Shown here in pieces: positions 11,989-23,439 of a DNA stretch of 64,000 nucleotides. Every line of letters begins with the position of its first letter. The first letter of the stretch is position 1. Location: assembly GCA_037176705.1 (NCBI GenBank), contig CM073893.1:15872074-15936073 (forward strand), given 5' to 3'. Both the position numbers and the translations under genes were made by a program. Below the pieces are notes generated by a model, which saw only the letters and a list, made by a program, of their open reading frames with translations, did no database searches and was not told the origin of the DNA. This DNA comes from Molossus alvarezi (taxonomy: Eukaryota > Chordata > Mammalia > Chiroptera > Molossidae).

Positions 11989-13316
11989 TCACCCATTCCC
12001 CCAACCCTCTCCCATCTGGCAACCAATAAAATGTTCTCTGTATCTACCAGAATGTTTCTGTTCTGCCTGTTCATTTTGTTTGTAGATTCCATTGTTGATA
12101 GATATGTATTTATTGCCATTTTGTTTGTTCATATCTTTTTCTTCAAAAAGACCCTTCAAAATTTCATATAATAATGGTTTGGTGGTGATGAACTCCTTTA
12201 ACTTTTTCTTGTCTGGGAAAGTCTTTATATGGCCATCGATTCTAAATGACAGCTTTGCAGGATAGAGTAATCTCGGTTGTAGGTTCTTGCTTTTCATCAC
12301 TCTGAATATTTCTTGCTACTTCCTTCTGGCGTGCAAAGTTTCTTTTGAGAAATCAGCTGACAGTCTTATGGGAACTCCCTTATAGGTAACTAACTGCTTT
12401 TCTCTTGCTGCTTGTAAGATTCTCTCTTTGTCTTGAAACTTTTGCATTTTGATGATGATGTATCTTGGTGAGGGCCTCTTGGGGTTCATCTTGTTTGGGA
12501 CTTTCTGTGCTTCCAGGACTTATATGTCTGTTTCCTTCACCAAGTTAGGGAAGTTCTCTGCTATTATTGTTCCAAATAGGTTTTCGATTTCTTGTTCTTG
12601 CTCTTCTCCTTCTGGCACCTCCAAGATGTGAATGTTGGCACACTTGAAGTTGTCCCAGAGGCTCCTTACACTGTCCTCATTTTTTTTGGATTTCTTCTTC
12701 TTTTTGCTGTTCTGATTGAGTGTTTTTTGCTTCCTTAAATTTCTTTCTCTTTTTTTTTAATCCTCACCTGAGGATATTTTTCCATTTTTTGTACAGATAG
12801 AGTGGGAGGGAGAGAGAGGAAGGGAGAGAGAGAGAGAAACATCGACGTGAAGGGACACATCGAGTGGCTGCCACCCGCACGACCAACCAGGGCCGGGGAC
12901 AAACTGCAACCGAAGTACGTGCCCTTAGCGGGAACCGAACCCGGGTCTCTCCGGACCGCAGGCCGACGCTCTAACCGCTGAGCCAAACTGGCCAGGGCTG
13001 CTTCCTTAAATTTCAAATCGATGGTTTGCTTTTTGGTTTTACCCACTCTACTATTGAATCTGTGTAAATTATTCTTTATTTCAGTTAGTGCCTCCTTCAT
13101 TTCTAATTGTGCATCCTTCATTTCTGACTGGTCCTCTTTTATGCTCTTGAGGCCCTCACTAAGTTCGCTGAAGTTCTCACTAAGTTCAGTGAGCATCCTT
13201 ATAAGCAGTATTTTGAACTCAGCATCTGTTAGGTTGCTTATCTCCATTTTGCTTAGTTCTTTTCCTGGAGATTTTTTCTGTTCTTTCATTTGGGACCTGT
13301 TTCTTTGTCTCCTCAT
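11989..13316 (-). pseudogene. ORF1 relic of the half-L1
   Basis: Starting at 13,316 (MRRQRNRSQMKEQKK) the frame is open for about 100 residues of strongly charged heptad-rich coiled coil (SELSEGLKSIKEDQSEMK), then reads into a Ves SINE. The RRM-like middle is broken. The C-terminal domain is again open at 12,300-11,989 (LQPRLLYPAKLSFRIDGHIK), equivalent to the LSFKIEGDIKSF region of the L1 at 44.4 kb. The product would be an ORF1p-type RNA-binding protein; this copy cannot encode it intact. Confidence 0.8.
12744..12998 (-). mobile_element. Young-looking Ves SINE within the half-L1
   Basis: Near-consensus reverse copy with intact head (GCTGAGCCAAACTGGCCAGGG at the right). The 16-bp TSD TGCTTCCTTAAATTTC is at 12,728-12,743 and 12,999-13,014. 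Confidence 0.95.
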
Positions 13317-14203
13317 TTTGGCTGCCTCTCTGTGTTTGTTTCTATGTATTACTTAACAAGAGGTATGGGGCTTGCTGAGACCAGATGCTGCTTATTTGAA
13401 AGAATTTAGGAAAACCTGAAGTAGGATCCAAGATAGGCCAATTCTATGGTTAAGCAACTGGCAACAGCTTGGGTGGGCCTGAAAGTTGGGTGGGGCAGGG
13501 CCTCAGGGAATCACCAGGGTGGGACAAACAGTGTGAGCCAAGGTGCTGGAGTCCCAGATATGGCGTCTGTCTGCCGCCCCAGGGAAGGGCTCACCGAAGG
13601 AACAAAGGCCTCTGACAGCATGTTTGTCCTGGAGAAAGCCCCCTCTCCAGCCCTTGTTCCAAAGCCAAATAGCTCAGTTCTTTCCTGTATGTCTCTGGCA
13701 CCCCTCAAGCTGCCACCCCTCCAAGCTTAGAGGGAGTGAGTCTGATGAGGGAGGGAGTCCAATAAGTCCATGCGTGGGCCCTTTAGAGGAGCTGCCTGGG
13801 GCTCCAGCCGCCTCAGCCTCCCTGAGCCTCAGTTCCTGCTGGTTTTTCCAGCCAGAAGTTATGGGGACTTCTCTTCCTGGCACTGGAACCCTGAGCAGGG
13901 TGCCTGGTGTGGGACGGGGACTCTTCAGTCCTCAGGAAGGACCTTCCCAGCCTAGGTGTCCTCCTGATTTTTATCCGCCACACGTGGGTGTGGGACCAGC
14001 CCGTCCGCCTCCGCCCCTCCTACCAGTCTCGATGTGGCTGCTTTAATTCCGTAGTTGTAGGACTTCCATTCAGCTGGATTTCAGGTGGTTTTGAATGATG
14101 GTTGTTCTGTACTTTAGTTGTAACTTTGATGTGGTTGTGGGAAGATGCGATACTGCGTTTACCTACATCTTGACCGGAAGTTCCTAATTAAGATTTTATA
14201 TCT

Positions 14204-14455
14204 GGCCCTGGCTGGTTAGGCTCAGTGGTTAGAGTGTTGTCCTGTGGACTGAAGCATCATGGGTTTAATTCCTGATCCAGGTCATGTACTTGGGTTTCAG
14301 GTTTGATCTCTGACCCCAGTTTGGGGTCATGTGGGAGGCAACCAATCGATGTGTCTCTCTCATGTTGATGTTTCTCTCTTTCTCTCTCTCTCCCACACCC
14401 CCTTCCACTCTATGTAAAAATTAATGGAAAAATATATCCTCAAGTGAGGATTAAC
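14204..14455 (+). mobile_element. Older Ves SINE
   Basis: Head GGCCCTGGCTGGTTAGGCTCAG, CT-rich body and tail TATCCTCAAGTGAGGATTAA. It is clearly more diverged than the copies at 5.5, 12.7 and 50.5 kb. No convincing TSD was found. Confidence 0.88.
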
Positions 14456-17400
14456 AAAAATAGAAATAAAAAGAAAGGTTTATGTCAATACAAATCATTG
14501 ATGAATTATGCAGCCTGTTTGTGTATTAGATCGAGTAAACATTTGATTAAGACGTGATTTGAAGTGCCTATTCATCAGTTTTGGCATATGAAACTTATGC
14601 TACATATACTTGGTATCACTAGAGTACCAACAGAATCCCTTAAAGCATTACTTTCGGTGCCCCTCCTGCCTGTCCTATGGAATTGGTGAGAAGCATGCAC
14701 ATTGCTTGGAAAGATGATTATCACAGGAGGGCAAGGGGGAAGAAATGGCTGAATAATGGCATATTAGTTTTCTATTGCTGCTATAACAAATAACCACAAA
14801 TTTAGTGGCCAAATAAAACACAAATGTATTATCTTCATAGTTCTGTAATTCAGAAGTCTAAAATGGGTGTCACTGGGCTAAACTCAAGGTGTTGGCAGGG
14901 CTGCATTCATTTCTGGAATCGCTAGGAGAAATCCCTTTTCTTGCCTTTTCAGCTTCCACACTGTCCACATTTTTTGACTCATGGCCACTTCTTCCAACTT
15001 CAAAGCCAGCAACAGCGTATCTATGACCCTCTTTTCATCTTTAAGTCTATTTTTTTCTGATTCTCTTTTTCTTCCCTCTTTGTTCACTTGTAAGGACCAT
15101 TGTGACTACATTGGGCCCACCCCAATAAGCTCAGTGGCTTTGCAACCTGAACTTCACTTGTGACCTTAATTCCCCTATGTACGTGACATAACATACTCAG
15201 AGGGTTGAGGGATTAGGACATTATTGGGGGCTATTTTCCTGTCTACCATAGGTGTCAAACATTTAGGAGACCTGTGGGGTCTGAGTGGAGGGGACCAAAC
15301 CTGAGAGAACCTCGTGAGGAGGAGTAAGGGGGCCAGCATCCGGTGATGATCATCCCTGGCTCATTGTGGACACCAGCGAGCCATGGAGGGAGCAAAGCCA
15401 ATGTCTGCAGATATGTAATGACTTTCTAAAAAATTAAAGACTAAATTTGTTTAAAGTATCTTAGGTTCACAGCAAAATTGAGGAGAAATGGAGAGTTTGC
15501 GTATAGCCCCTGTGCCCCCCAGTACCACCTCCACTGACTTTGAGGGAGCCCTGTACAGCCCTCTACTGAGGGAGCAGTAACTGTTATTCTTCCCATCAGC
15601 ATTTGGGGTGGTGGACATGATGCCTGCTGTGGTCTTGAGATCCAGACCCTACCTGGACTTCTGTATATGGCCACCGTTTCCTCATGGCCCAGGGCTCCTA
15701 ACCAGGCAGGATCCTTAACAACTAGGGCGGGCAGAGGCAGCGTGCTGAAGAAAAGATCCCCAACTTTGACACTAGTGAAGATCATTTCAATGGCACTAAT
15801 ATCAACATGTATATTCTTATTTTCAGTAATTTATATAAGTAAAGGCAGAACACAATAGTTTATGAGATAATTACACAATCACTAATGAGCCAAGGTAATA
15901 TTCCGGCTGAATTGATTGGTTGTGGTTTGGAACTGCTGGTACAAGCTCCAAGTATGATTTGAAGGCCAAACCAGGCTGGGGAAGGGATTTAGGCATCATA
16001 GGGTATGGAATGAGAAAGTTTGAGTTGGACAAAATTCAAATATATAAAAGTTGAGGGCCCGGCAAGGGACTTAGCAGTCCCAGATGGAAGACTAAAGGGG
16101 CCAGACCCTCGGTGATTCGGCCACATGGAGGGGTGAGCTGGCTTCAGTGAGCCTCCCGATACAGCTCTTTGTGGAGTCCTTGAAAACAGTATACAACAGT
16201 GAAGATGAGTTTAGAGGTCAAGTGCTGTCATAGCAAACTCTAAGGATGGTTTGTAGTCTCGGTTACACCTGAACTTGATTGCATTTAATATTGCTTGACA
16301 TGAATAGACTGCTGGCTGAGGTTGATCTTTTCTTGCTACTGGAGATTGTTACTGTAATTGTTTTTGTGGAAAAGACTGTCTATACCAATGCTTGGAACCT
16401 ATACTACTTTTTTATCTAAATACCTCTGTCACTTTTGAGACAGTCTGTGATGGTTGCTTTACATGATTTATGACACGTTTTCTAGACTTTCCCCTTCTCT
16501 TTTATTTCACAGCTTTGGTGGTGATGGAGGGAGTCCCTGGGTTATACATGGAAAGAAACAATAATAGTATGTTGTCAAACTTGATTATCTTGGAATATTC
16601 AATTTGCCTGTGATCTTCAAGAGTCTACATGATGCTAAATGCTTTATTAATTGTTCATTTAAATTTTTGGGTAAATATAATACCTTATTAAACAAAGAAG
16701 CAAGAAAACCTTACCAACATTTTCTTTGGTTTGTCAGAGCACAAAAAGAAACAAGTCATAGCTTCTTATTCATCAAAATAGCAAAAGATCAAAGTTTTCA
16801 TCAGAATCTGAGTCCTTGCTATGTGGGTGTTGGCTTCCATTGGTGCGTCTCTCTGTCCCTTTTTCATATGGTGCCTCTAGTGGGCAGGTCTGAGTGCAGA
16901 GGCCCAGTGTAGGATATACTGACTTTCTTGATTAAAAAAAAAATCAAATAAAATACTACCAGCTAGTTACACGTGTGTTGGGCTTTAGCATTTACCAAGC
17001 ACCATTATATATAATATCTTACAGAGATCTTTCAAGTGGAAGAAATTACTTGGCGCTCCTGGGAAGTATTAATACATATTAGTATGTATGTGATATGTGT
17101 GCATACATCCCTATAGCATTTTCATGATGATTTATAATTTACAAAACACTGTTACAAATATATCCTCTCAAAGAGAGGAAACTACTTAATGTTCCTGTTC
17201 CCCTGGGTATAAATAAATATTAAAGTGGGCTTAATAGTACCAGGATTGCTTCCTCTGTAAAGTAGATCCTTTACTGAAAACTTGGACACTAGCACACTTG
17301 TAACTTCACCGAGGACCACTGATTTGTACTGGGAAGGAGGCATTATTCTGCTGTTACAAGACAACTCATATGCTCTTTTGAAGTTTCCCTTTGATGTGTT

Positions 17401-18294
17401 CATGATTTCCTGCAGCTGGTTAGCAACTTGTCATTGCCTTGCCTGGAGTTCTTGCATATATTTCTTATTCTTTGTGAAAAAGTTTAAAGCTTCAGGTAGA
17501 TGGCATTTACTTCAGGTACCAGTGGGCACTGGGTAAGTCAGATGCCTGGTGGAGGGATGTGCTTTCTGCCACAGGACCTCTTAAACCTCAGGCACCATTT
17601 CAGAATCCAGTTATGTTTTGGGAATTCAGTTTTCCTGAGTCATAAGTTATGCATTTTTCTGTCATTTTCTTTTATGTCATTATGGTTTTATAGAGATTCA
17701 AAGCACCATCAGATGCCAGGTGAGTCTACTCACATTCTTTGACCCCTTCTGTTGCTTTCTGGGGGTGCCAACCCTGCTCTAGACTCTGTCTTTCTCTTTC
17801 TGACACATTCTCAACATTGAGAGGGCAATTCAATCTGTATGCTATTGAATTACTGATAATAGTAATCATTCAATGAAGCAAGAATTATTTCAAATATATA
17901 GCTTTCAGAGTCTTATGTCATCTGTTCTACTCTTAGAAGAATTGGCTAATTTTAAGGAAATCTGACACCTAATCTCAAGAAACACCTTCACTATACTTCT
18001 GGATAGTCTTAGCACAAAGTGTCCTCTGATATCCACTTGCTGTCTCCCTTTTAGTAATAGAGCTGTGTGAGTTTTACCTAACCTCCTGTTAGAACGATAT
18101 GCTGCATGTCAAAGAGAGCTCTGCATGTGAAGCTAGGGGTCAATGACTAGTAGATGTAGCTGGTCCCCTGCCTTCCTTCTCTCCTTTTTCCAATCCATTC
18201 TCCAAGTGGCTGTTAAAGAGAGGCCACTCTGCTGCCAAATCTCTTATAATCTTCTTCTGGCTCCCCGGTACCTAAAATCCCAAATCTTTTGCAT
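14456..18294. other. Gene-free interval with ancient repeat relics
   Basis: About 14,757-15,250 matches, from memory, a widespread ancient mammalian repeat (TATTGCTGCTATAACAAAT ... AGTGGCC ... GGCCCACCCCAATAAG); I do not name the family. 15,450-15,560 has a weak L1-like block (CTTAGGTTCACAGCAAAATT). No ORF here has a recognisable domain, and the rest is unassigned. Confidence 0.45.
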
Positions 18295-18299
18295 ATTAG
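18295..18299. repeat. Provirus target-site duplication, left copy
   Basis: ATTAG immediately precedes the left LTR and is repeated exactly at 24,242-24,246, just after the right LTR. A 5-bp TSD fixes the limits of the provirus and shows that the two LTRs belong to one insertion. Confidence 0.9.
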
Positions 18300-18697
18300 T
18301 GTAAGGTAGCCAGGCGTTGCCGGTGAGAGGTAGAAAGAAACCGAAGAGCCAAACAGCCAAATAAGCAGGAATCAGGCTTTATTGGGTACACTCCAGGTGG
18401 GTTCACAGACTCCAGGGGTCGAGTCCTAGAAGCCGTGCCCGATGCTGGGGTTTGTGATTTTTATATCTGCCTGTGGCAGCTGGAATTTGTTCGTTAGGGT
18501 TAGGCCCTGTGGGGCTATGCATTGGAGCCTCTGGAATGTGAGTCTATTATACTGGGGCAAATAGTTCCTGGACTAGGACAGGAGTTGATCTATAAGTCTG
18601 GGGCAAACAGTTCCTGAAACAGGGTGGGAGTTTAGGTTGGGTAAGCGAGGTAATGGCTGAATAGTTTGCCTGGTGCCAGTCCCCAAGCTATCCAACA
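18300..18697 (-). repeat. ERV 3' LTR
   Basis: About 398 bp with TG...CA-type ends (plus-strand TGTAAGGTAG ... ATCCAACA). It is the partner of 23,831-24,241. Near 18,377-18,382 it has the TTTATT (minus-strand AATAAA) polyadenylation signal, in the same place as the other LTR. Compared with the 5' LTR it lacks about 12 bp near 18,575. Confidence 0.93.
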
Positions 18698-18890
18698 TTC
18701 CCGACTCTGTGGTATAGGAATAGGGGCGAGGTTGTCTTTCTGGCTACTTCCAGCTGAACAGGGGCGACGTCAGGGGAGGGGGCCGAGTCGGCGTGGTCCG
18801 AGTCTGGGGGACTGGTCAAGGGTTGGTATTGTTGTAGCATCATTTGGTGGACCTCTATTGTCCATGTGAGCTGTGTGAATCGGTCCAGGT
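18698..18890 (-). pseudogene. ERV env remnant: transmembrane-protein cytoplasmic tail only
   Basis: On the minus strand a frame reads L-D-R-F-T-Q-L and then M-M-L-Q-Q-Y-Q-P-L before a Ser/Pro-rich end and the 3' LTR. This resembles the end of gammaretroviral TM proteins, where a short amphipathic stretch ends in an L-x-QQY-x-L pattern. The preceding sequence is integrase, so surface protein, fusion region, heptads and membrane span are all gone. The identification rests on a short stretch and is moderate. Confidence 0.55.
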
Positions 18891-19640
18891 GACTGAGGGT
18901 GGTAGGCCGCATGCAGTTTCCATTGAATGTCGAGGGAAGTGGAGACAGCCTCTGTGACCTTGGAGATGAAGGCGGGCCCGTTGTCTGACTGGATGGAGGT
19001 ACACAGGCCGAAGCGAGAGATGATGTCCCGGACCAGGTGGTCAGCTACAGTCCCCGCAGTTTCTGAGGTAGTGGGAAAGGCCTCAATTTATCCTGAAAAG
19101 GTATCAACCATAGTTAAAAGATATTTAAGATTTTTGTGTCTGGGCATGTGGGTAAAATCAACCTGCCAGTCCTGTCCGGGGAGATGGCCCCGTATCTGGT
19201 GAAGTGGGCGACAGATGTGGCAGGCCCCCTGGCTGTTTGTCCTGGAACAGGTAGAGCAGGAGGAATGAACAGCTTGAATGGTTTGCTGGAGGCAGTTAGG
19301 GTGGAAGAGGGGAGAGAGGAAATGGTAAAGAGCCTTAGGCCCAATATGTAGGTACTTGTGGTTGTCAGAGATTATCTGGTATCTCTGAGAATCCGGGAGG
19401 ATGGGGAGGTTGTCGTTGAATGCCCATCCATCCTTGAGCTGGATCTCCAGGGAAGATTGAAAAAGGTCTTGTTCTGTGGAGGAATATTGTGGTCTGTACG
19501 TTTTTGAGAGAAAGCATATAGCAGAGGTGGGGTGTGCACGCGCTATGGAGCGAGCTGTCTCATTGGCAAAGGCGTTTCCCTTAGCAATAGGGGAATTGGA
19601 GGTCTGGTGGTCCTTGCAATGCATAGTGGCCACCAGCGAA
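18890..19640 (-). pseudogene. ERV integrase relic (zinc-binding domain and half of the catalytic core)
   Basis: The HHCC zinc-binding module is visible as H-K-Y-L-H (about 19,345) and C-S-T-C. The core opens with W-Q-V-D-F-T, giving the first catalytic Asp. A TAA then breaks the frame at about 19,088. The same frame resumes with S-D-N-G-P-A-F (second Asp) and ends at Y-H-P-Q-S around 18,890. The segment that would carry the catalytic Glu and the C-terminal domain is missing, replaced directly by the env remnant. Confidence 0.88.
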
Positions 19641-20433
19641 GGGAGTTGAATGGCCTGAATGAGCCTAGAAATGAGTGTGCCATTGAGAACAGGCGTTCCC
19701 TTGGTTGTGAGGAAGCCTCGTTCCTTCCAAATCATACAATGGGAGTGTGTGATGAGAAGGCACATTTGGAGTCTGTGTATATGTTGACTGTCTTATTTTT
19801 GGCCCAGATGAGGGCCCGGGTCAGGGCGACTAGTTTGGCCTGTTGTGAGGTAGTCCCTAAGGGGAGGCTGTTAGCCTCTAAGACCTGGGTGTCAGAGACG
19901 ATGGCATAGGTGGGCCGCCGGGGCCCCGGCAGTTCAGAGATTGAGCTGCCATCTATGTAAAGGGTATGTTGGGCTTCCGTTAGGGGATGGGCTATTAGGT
20001 CAGGTCGGGGAGATTTAGATCGCTCTAAGATTTCAAGGCAGGAATGTGTAGAGACAGGCAGGTCAGAGATGGGAAGGAGGGTAGCTGGATTAAGAGAGCT
20101 ACAGTTGGAGAGGGTGATAGAGGGGTTTTCTATAAAGAGGAGGTGGTATAGCTGGAGCCGGGAGGGCCCAAGATGGGCCAGAGCCTGGTGTGAGAGAAGG
20201 TCTGTAAGGCGATGGGGGGAGAAAACCTGTAATGGTTGTTGGAGGTTGATTTTCAGAGCCTCGGTGGTGAGATCGGCTGCAGCTGCAAGAGCTCGGAGAC
20301 AGGGCTGCCATCCGCGAACTGTGGGGTCTAACTGTCTGGAGAGATAGGCTACCGGGACCAGAGTTGGACCCGTCGGTTGGGCTAAGACTCCGAGAGCTAA
20401 GTGGTGTCTCTCTTCAGTATATAGGACGAAAGG
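19641..20433 (-). pseudogene. ERV RT connection and RNase H relic
   Basis: The connection region is recognisable on the minus strand after 20,433 (V-A-Y-L-S-R-Q-L-D-P followed by G-W-x-P-C-L-R-A). RNase H follows with Y-I-D-G-S-S (first Asp) and Y-T-D-S-K (third acidic site). The position that is normally a catalytic Glu, in the helix before A-L-V-A-L-type text, reads Lys here (Q-A-K-L-V-A-L). A frameshift near 19,770 moves the frame into the open stretch 19,765-19,088. Confidence 0.82.
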
Positions 20434-21842
20434 TCATGAGGGATTAGGTAAGGCCAGGGCCGAGGCTGAGCAGAGGGCCTTCAGGAGGGCCGAGAAGGCC
20501 CGGCGAACACCTATGGGGGACGTCAAGGGTCCCTTGGGCGTTTCTTTGGCTGCCAGATAGAGGGGTTTGGCTAGAAGGGCAAAGCCTGGGACCCAGTGGC
20601 GAAAGAAGCCTACCAGTCCCATAAAGACTGGATTTCAGCCGCCGAGTTAGGGGGCTGCAGGCCCCGAAGAGCCTGCAGCCTGTCGGTGGTAATGGCTCGA
20701 TGGGTCGGGGTGACTAGGAGGCCAAGGTAAGTGACAGACGAGGTGGCTATTTGTGCCTTCTTGGCAGACACCCGATATCCCTTGCTGCAAAGGAAATTCA
20801 GTAGGAGGGTGGTGGCCGTGAGGCAATCGGCCTTGGTTGGTGAGCAGATCAGAAGATCGTCTACATATTGTAAAAGGGTGGAGGGAGTTAAATTGCAAGC
20901 GAGTAGGTCTGCAGCTAATGCTTGTCCAAATAGGTGAGGGCTGTCTCGGAATCCTTGGGGGAGGACCATCCAGGTCAGTTGTTGAGCGGCATTGGAAACA
21001 GGGTCCTCCCAGGTAAAGGCAAATAGGAAGTGGGAATCTGGGTGGAGGGGTATAGTGAAGAAGGCATCCTTGAGGTCAAGGACCGAAAAATGGGTGGTGG
21101 TAGGGGGAATGTGAGAGAGAAGGGTGCAGGGATTAGGGACTACTGGGGAAATGGGGACAACCGCCGAGTTGATGATGCGGAGATCCTGAACAAGGCAGTA
21201 CTGTCCTGAGGCCTTTTTAACAGGGAGAATGGGAGTATTATAAGGTGAATTGGTGGGGATCAGGAGGCCTTGTGTCCTAAGCCTGGTTATGATGGGCAGG
21301 AGTCCCATCCTACGAGCGTGTGAGATGGGGAATTGCGGGCGGTTAGGAAAAGAAGATGAGTCTTTGAGTTTAATTAAAACAGGAGTGTGGTGGGAAGCAA
21401 TGGTGGGGGTATCCGTGTCCCAGACCTCGGGGTGGACTCCAGGCAGGAGCTGGACTTTGGGGTCTGGGTTAGGCTCAAGGTCGGGACCTGGCACCAGTGC
21501 CAGCAAGAAGGTCTGTTTCGGGGAGAATGAGATGCTTGCCTGGAGTTTGGACAGAATGTCTCTCCCTAGGAGGGGGACTGGACATGAGGGCATGATTAGG
21601 AAGGAGTGGGAGAACGGGTGACCCTCAAATAGGCAGTTAAGGAGGGTCGTCCGCCGTGGGGTCGAGGGTGATCCGTCAGTTCCCATGACCAAGACCCGGG
21701 AAGGAACTGTAAGGCCCGAATGAGAGGGAAGGACAGAGTAGGTAGCCCCCGTGTCTACCAAAAAGGAGACAGACTTACCCGCTACCTGGAGCGTGACCCT
21801 GGGCTCGGCGAGGGTAACTGGAGTCGAAGAGCCAGGGCCCCC
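20434..21842 (-). pseudogene. ERV protease and reverse transcriptase relic
   Basis: Immediately after the gag TGA the same frame stays open. The protease has the aspartyl active site V-D-T-G-A (about 21,755) and the L-L-G-R-D motif. The RT palm has L-P-Q-G-F (about 21,000) and the catalytic Y-V-D-D-L-L (about 20,865). The frame fails at about 20,622 by a small indel and continues as G-L-V-G-F-F-R-H-W-V-P-G-F (thumb/connection) until a TGA at 20,434. Same-frame gag and pro-pol separated by one stop is the gammaretroviral arrangement. Confidence 0.92.
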
Positions 21843-23439
21843 TCAGTCGTCCATTAGCCCCAGCAGTTCTTGGGCCGGCGTATGGTTCTCAGTCCTCCTG
21901 TATTGAGGTGCCGAGGGCTGAGCCAGGGTCGGGCAGTCCGACTTCCAGTGGCCCATTTGTTTGCATTGAGGGCAAGGCTTGGTGGGGGGCCTAGGCTGCG
22001 GACAGGCCTTCGCCCAGTGGCCTTCTTTTCCGCATTTGAAACAAGCGCCCGGGGGTGTGCACTGTCCTCCTTTGGAGGTCAGTCTTTTTGCCGGTTCCCC
22101 TGCCGGCCGGAGGGCTGCTACCAAGGCTTGGGTCTGGAGGCTAACTCTCTGTTGCAGCCGCGCCTGCCAGGCTGCTCCAACCGTCTCCTCCCAGGCGTTA
22201 AAAACTTTGAAAGCCATTTTTACCAGGTCTTGGATGAGAGTCTCAGGGCCCTCTTCAGCCTTTTTTAGTTTTTTTCTGATATCTGGGGCGGACTGAGAGA
22301 TAAAGTGAGATGCTAGGATTGTGGCCCCATTGCAGGGCCCCGGGTCTAGGCAGGTATAGCAAACTAGGGCCTCCTGCAGGCGGTTGAGAAAAAGGGCCGG
22401 GTTCTCTTCGGGGAGTTGGGTGACTTCTCTCATTTTGTCATAATTTACTACTTTATTAGAGACTGCGTCCATACCTCTAATTAGGTATCAGAGCATTAGG
22501 TTCCGACGGGGGATGTTGGACCCTTGGCCAAGTTGGTAGTTCCAATTAGGGTCTTCTCCGGGGACCGCCTCTGTACCTAGGGGGATTTGGTCGTCTACTA
22601 GGTGGTCCCTGTCTGCCTGTTGCCTGGCAGCAGAGAGGATACGTTCATGTTCCTCAGGGGTGAGAGTGGAGGTGCAGATTACTTTAATGTCATGCCAGGT
22701 CAGGTCATAAGTCTGGGACAGGTATCGGAACTCTCTGATGTAAGCTGAGGGGTCGGCTGAGAAGGATCCAACCGTTTCTCTATCTGTGAGAGGTCCTGGA
22801 GGGAAAGGGGACATGGACTCGAACCAGGCCTTCAGCGCCCGCTACTTCTCGAGGGAGGGGAGTATGGCCGGGTCAAGGAGAGAGCGCGATGGGGTGTGCG
22901 TGGCGACGGGAGGAAAGGCCTGAGGGAGGGCCTGGGGCCGTGAGGGGTAAAGGTTCGGCCTCTAGAGGGGCTGTGGGTGGCGGTGTCGGGACGGGAAGCC
23001 GGTAGGGAGGAGGGGGAGCAGCCAGGAGATCAGGAAGTTCTTTCGGTGGGTCAAGGGAGGGCTTCTGTAAAGGTAAGGTTGAGGATGAAGTCTTGGGTGG
23101 GGTTGAGGTAGTTCGGGCGAGGAGGATCTGAAGGGTGGAACAGTGGGAGCAGAGATCAGGGTGGGAACGAAGGTCCCAAAAAGCCTGGATATATGGGATT
23201 TCAGTGTCCTTCCCGGTGCGCCGGCAAAAATTGTCAAGGCCTCGTAAAATATTGAAGTCGAAAGTGCCAGTAGGTGGCCAGTGAGACTGATTGTCTAGGG
23301 GGTATTGGGGCCAGGCGACCTGGGACAAGAAGATGAGTTTCTTCTCGTGGAGGGTCTGAGAGTATCCCAATTTGGAGAAATTTATAAGAAGACATCCCAA
23401 AGGAGTCTTAGGGTCTATTTTGGATTCGGAGTTTCCCAT
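21843..23439 (-). pseudogene. ERV gag relic (matrix, capsid, nucleocapsid)
   Basis: The start at 23,439 is M-G-N-S-E-S, a myristoylation-type matrix start. A Pro-rich linker contains P-P-P-P-Y, a PPxY late-domain motif (about 23,010). That frame stops at 22,873. Capsid continues in another frame, interrupted by an in-frame TGA at 22,488-22,490. A major-homology-type region lies near 22,400 ([10 protein letters not shown]). Nucleocapsid has two CCHC knuckles, [14 protein letters not shown] and [14 protein letters not shown] (about 22,045 and 21,975). Gag ends with TGA at 21,843-21,845. Confidence 0.93.

Larger units (their letters stand above)
11758..14184 (-). mobile_element. Complete half-L1 (HAL1-like): 5' UTR + ORF1 + 3' UTR, no ORF2
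   Basis: On the minus strand the element starts at 14,184 with GGAACTTCCGGTCAAGATG and a GC-rich 5' UTR of about 870 nt. ORF1 (13,316 to about 11,989) and a short 3' UTR with the A-rich end AATAAAGATT-type text at 11,758 follow. There is no ORF2 sequence between ORF1 and the 3' end. Perfect 13-bp TSDs TAATTAAGATTTT sit at 11,745-11,757 and 14,185-14,197, so the absence of ORF2 is the structure that inserted or a later clean deletion. A Ves lies within ORF1. Half-L1 elements that rely on L1 machinery are known in mammals. Confidence 0.85.

Noticed and set aside
13446..14046. Overlapping GC-rich ORFs up to 167 codons
   Set aside because: They lie in the 5' UTR of the half-L1 and read antisense to it; base composition explains the open frames.
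20610..21761. 383-codon ORF as a domesticated retroviral protein
   Set aside because: It is the protease/RT part of the broken pol; frameshifts at both domain limits and ~10% LTR difference argue for decay. No sign of an isolated, preserved gene.
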